The notes under the pieces: generated by a model
What the model was told of the DNA's origin: nothing
Seen by the model: only the letters and a program-made list of their open reading frames with translations
Databases searched by the model: none
Program-made: the position numbers and the translations under genes
Shown here: positions 5,458-7,036 of the stretch, in pieces
How the letters are laid out: every line of letters starts with the position of its first letter
How positions within the stretch are numbered: position 1 is the first letter of the stretch
DNA from: Rhodospirillales bacterium RIFCSPLOWO2_12_FULL_67_15
GTDB lineage: Bacteria > Pseudomonadota > Alphaproteobacteria > Rhodospirillales > 2-12-FULL-67-15
DNA: 7,036 bases
NCBI GenBank assembly: GCA_001830475.1
Contig: MIAC01000218.1
Span: 1-7,036, forward strand
Direction: 5' to 3'

Positions 5458-7036
5458 ACGTCACGTCCCTGCTGAGTTCTTCTGGCACAGCCTCCCGATC
5501 CCCGGCGCAAGCCGCCTGGGGACCTGCCGCCAGCATCTGCTCCCAATACTTCGCCCAGAAGATGACGTGCATGAACGCATACAGCAGCGCAAACACCAAG
5601 CCGTACATCCCTTCGCGACGGCCCTGCTGTTTCACGTACGATTTCCAGAAGAGCTTCATCGGACGCCACGTCATCTGATACACCAACTCCCTCGCGGGAA
5701 CCGGACCCTGCAGCGCAAAGAGGTTGCGCGCTTCAACCCCGGTGTAATGGTTTTGTCGACGAATGAACTGCTCCAGGGAGGTAAACGGATAATGCTCCAG
5801 CTCGGCCTCCAACCGGCCGATCGTCCCCTCCACCTGCAACCGCACGTGGATGCCCCGCCCTCGGCAGCGGGCACGCTCTCGACGAAACAGGACGAGATGC
5901 CGATGGTACCAGCCTCCATAGCGCATCGGATGCCCCAGGAAGTAGTTCTTGCGCATCATCTCAAAGGCGCTGTGGCCTTGATCGTCCACGAGGATGCGGT
6001 CAATGGCGGTTTGCAGGCGGGGCGTGACCACCTCATCCGCATCGATATGCAGAACCCAGTCGCTCGTGGCGCGTTCGATGCCCCGGTTCCACTGCTGATC
6101 GTGGTTGTCGTCCGAGGCAAACACATAGACCTTTTCGGTGTACCGACGGGCGATGCCGACCGTTCGATCCGTGCTGAAGTCATCGATGATCACAATCTCA
6201 TCCGCCCAACCCGCCACGCAGTCAAGGCAGGTCGCCAGCCTCGCTTCCTCATTTTTGGTCATCAGCACCACAGACAGCGTCCGGCGCCCAGCCGCCCGAG
6301 CGGCCGGGCGAGCGCCGAGGACGGTCGCGGCGCCGTTCTCTGCGGATGCCTGCGGCTGCTGCCGGCACGACTCCCAGCACTTGGCCCACTTCACGGCTTC
6401 GATGCCGGCGTAGAACAGCGAGAACACCAGCCCGTGCAGCCCTTCCCGCCAGCCCTGTTTCTTCACATACGTCTTCCACCACGTCTTCCATGTCTTCCTG
6501 ATGAGCTGCCGCCGGATGGCCGCCTCCTCCAGGACGCCCCGCGTCCGCCGCAGCTCCAAGGCGGCCAGGCTCGTGTAGCGGTTGTGCCGATCCAGAAATG
6601 CGCCCAGGCTTTCGCAGGGATGATGTTCGATGGAGGCTTCCAGCACGCCGAGGGTCCCGCGAATGACGGGACGTTCATGGACGAGGCCTTCGTAACGCAC
6701 CGCATCCCGACGGACCAGGTTCGGCAGGTAGTGGTCCCAGCCTCCGTAGCGCATGAAGCGGCCCAACAGGTAGCTCTTCCTGCGGAACTTGAAGGCCGCA
6801 TGACCCGGCGGATGCTGCATGAGCCGCTCCACCGTCGCGCGGAACTCGGACGTCACCACGTCATCCGCGTCGATCTGCAGGACCCAATCGCCCTGCGCAT
6901 GCTCCATCCCGAGATTGCGCTCCTGAGCAAAGCTGCCTTCAAAGGGATGCGCGATCACACGGGCCCCGAATCGGCGGCAGATCTCCGCCGTCCGGTCCGT
7001 GCTCATCCCATCCACCACGACGATCTCATCCACCCA
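5438..7036 (-). CDS. Two-unit family 2 glycosyltransferase (WaaE/KdtX-like), 5' end cut by window
   Basis: This gene encodes a glycosyltransferase expected to act on the cytoplasmic face of the inner membrane, adding sugars to a lipid-linked or LPS-core glycan. The reading frame stays open to the right edge, and the last visible codon is Trp (TGG, 7034-7036), so the true start lies outside the window. The GTG at 7033 is not a credible start because it falls inside a conserved strand. Counting from that GTG codon, unit A shows DEIVVVDG (2-9), STDRT (11-15), the IDADD metal-binding DXD (54-58), RYGGW (95-99) and VHE (118-120). Unit B starts with SVVLMTKNEE (254-263) and repeats DEIVIIDD (279-286), STDRT (287-291), IDADE (330-334), RYGGW (371-375) and IHV (395-397). 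Each unit ends in a basic, aromatic, hydrophobic segment (about 183-221 and 460-498), probably membrane-associating. An Ala/Arg-rich linker (about 223-250) joins them. The stop overlaps the next gene by 20 nt. The donor and acceptor sugars cannot be read from sequence. Confidence 0.93.
   Translation of the reverse strand, partial: WVDEIVVVDGMSTDRTAEICRRFGARVIAHPFEGSFAQERNLGMEHAQGDWVLQIDADDVVTSEFRATVERLMQHPPGHAAFKFRRKSYLLGRFMRYGGWDHYLPNLVRRDAVRYEGLVHERPVIRGTLGVLEASIEHHPCESLGAFLDRHNRYTSLAALELRRTRGVLEEAAIRRQLIRKTWKTWWKTYVKKQGWREGLHGLVFSLFYAGIEAVKWAKCWESCRQQPQASAENGAATVLGARPAARAAGRRTLSVVLMTKNEEARLATCLDCVAGWADEIVIIDDFSTDRTVGIARRYTEKVYVFASDDNHDQQWNRGIERATSDWVLHIDADEVVTPRLQTAIDRILVDDQGHSAFEMMRKNYFLGHPMRYGGWYHRHLVLFRRERARCRGRGIHVRLQVEGTIGRLEAELEHYPFTSLEQFIRRQNHYTGVEARNLFALQGPVPARELVYQMTWRPMKLFWKSYVKQQGRREGMYGLVFALLYAFMHVIFWAKYWEQMLAAGPQAACAGDREAVPEELSRDVTYETTTG
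5540..6208 (-). repeat. GT2 internal repeat, unit B (portion aligning to unit A)
   Basis: This is the second copy of the duplicated unit. The N-terminal part of the copy begins near 6277, upstream of the portion that can be aligned. Shared landmarks with unit A are W-x-DEIV, STDRT, DWVL-x-IDAD, Y-x-LG-x-x-MRYGGW, the S-L-x-x-F / N-x-YT segment and the terminal YVK-x-QG-x-REG-x-x-GLVF block. The main functional-looking difference is V397 where unit A has E120, directly after the conserved His. Confidence 0.85.
6371..7036 (-). repeat. GT2 internal repeat, unit A (visible part)
   Basis: This is the first copy of a duplicated glycosyltransferase unit. It aligns with unit B at a constant offset of 276-277 residues. 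Nucleotide identity survives in places: 6737-6754 matches 5909-5926 at 17 of 18 bases, and 6861-6891 matches 6033-6063 at 27 of 31 bases, both at an offset of exactly 828 nt. The N-terminal strand of the unit is missing because the window ends. Confidence 0.85.

Noticed and set aside
1..7036. CRISPR array, tRNA, rRNA, insertion sequence or defence system
   Set aside because: No regularly spaced repeats, tRNA-like cloverleaf, transposase or nuclease motifs were found; nearly the whole window is coding for glycan enzymes.

Overview
The window is one uninterrupted, tightly packed block of seven genes, all on the minus strand, so transcription and gene order run from the right edge to the left. 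It is an envelope-glycan (LPS/O-antigen or exopolysaccharide) biosynthesis segment of a bacterium. Base composition is mostly GC-rich: lines I counted by hand reach about 68-70% GC around 3.7-3.8 kb, and the strong ribosome-binding sites are AGGAGG-type. The WaaE/KdtX-like glycosyltransferase suggests a Gram-negative. The mixture of families and the heptamer-type spacer repeats would suit a Nitrospira-like genome, but that is an impression and not demonstrated here.

In transcription order: (1) 7036-5438, a glycosyltransferase cut by the window edge, made of two tandem GT2 units; (2) 5457-4624, a class I SAM-dependent methyltransferase of lower GC, overlapping gene 1 by 20 nt; (3) 4556-4152, a small cupin with a strong ribosome-binding site; (4) 4152-2887, a three-domain sugar C-methyltransferase of the TylCIII/NovU/TcaB9 type, coupled to the cupin by a TGATG overlap; (5) 2876-1812, an extended SDR resembling UDP-glucuronate decarboxylase; (6) 1789-830, a Gfo/Idh/MocA oxidoreductase; (7) 819-115, a NodB-type polysaccharide deacetylase. 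Positions 1-114 are AT-rich and carry overlapping short inverted repeats and a doubled heptamer, with no convincing gene.

Genes 3-6 read as a nucleotide-sugar tailoring set: an SDR and an oxidoreductase that could make keto or decarboxylated sugars, a C-methyltransferase that would install a branch methyl next to a keto group, and a cupin that could epimerise or isomerise the keto sugar. Genes 1, 2 and 7 would transfer, O-methylate and de-N-acetylate the sugars of the glycan. The inferred product is a modified, possibly branched-chain sugar on a surface polysaccharide. No nucleotidyltransferase, flippase or polymerase is present, so the pathway is incomplete within this window.

The most unusual items are the internal duplication in the glycosyltransferase, with DNA-level identity in places and one divergent acceptor-site motif, and the heptamer tandem repeat that forms the whole spacer between genes 5 and 6 and leaves gene 6 without a visible Shine-Dalgarno sequence.
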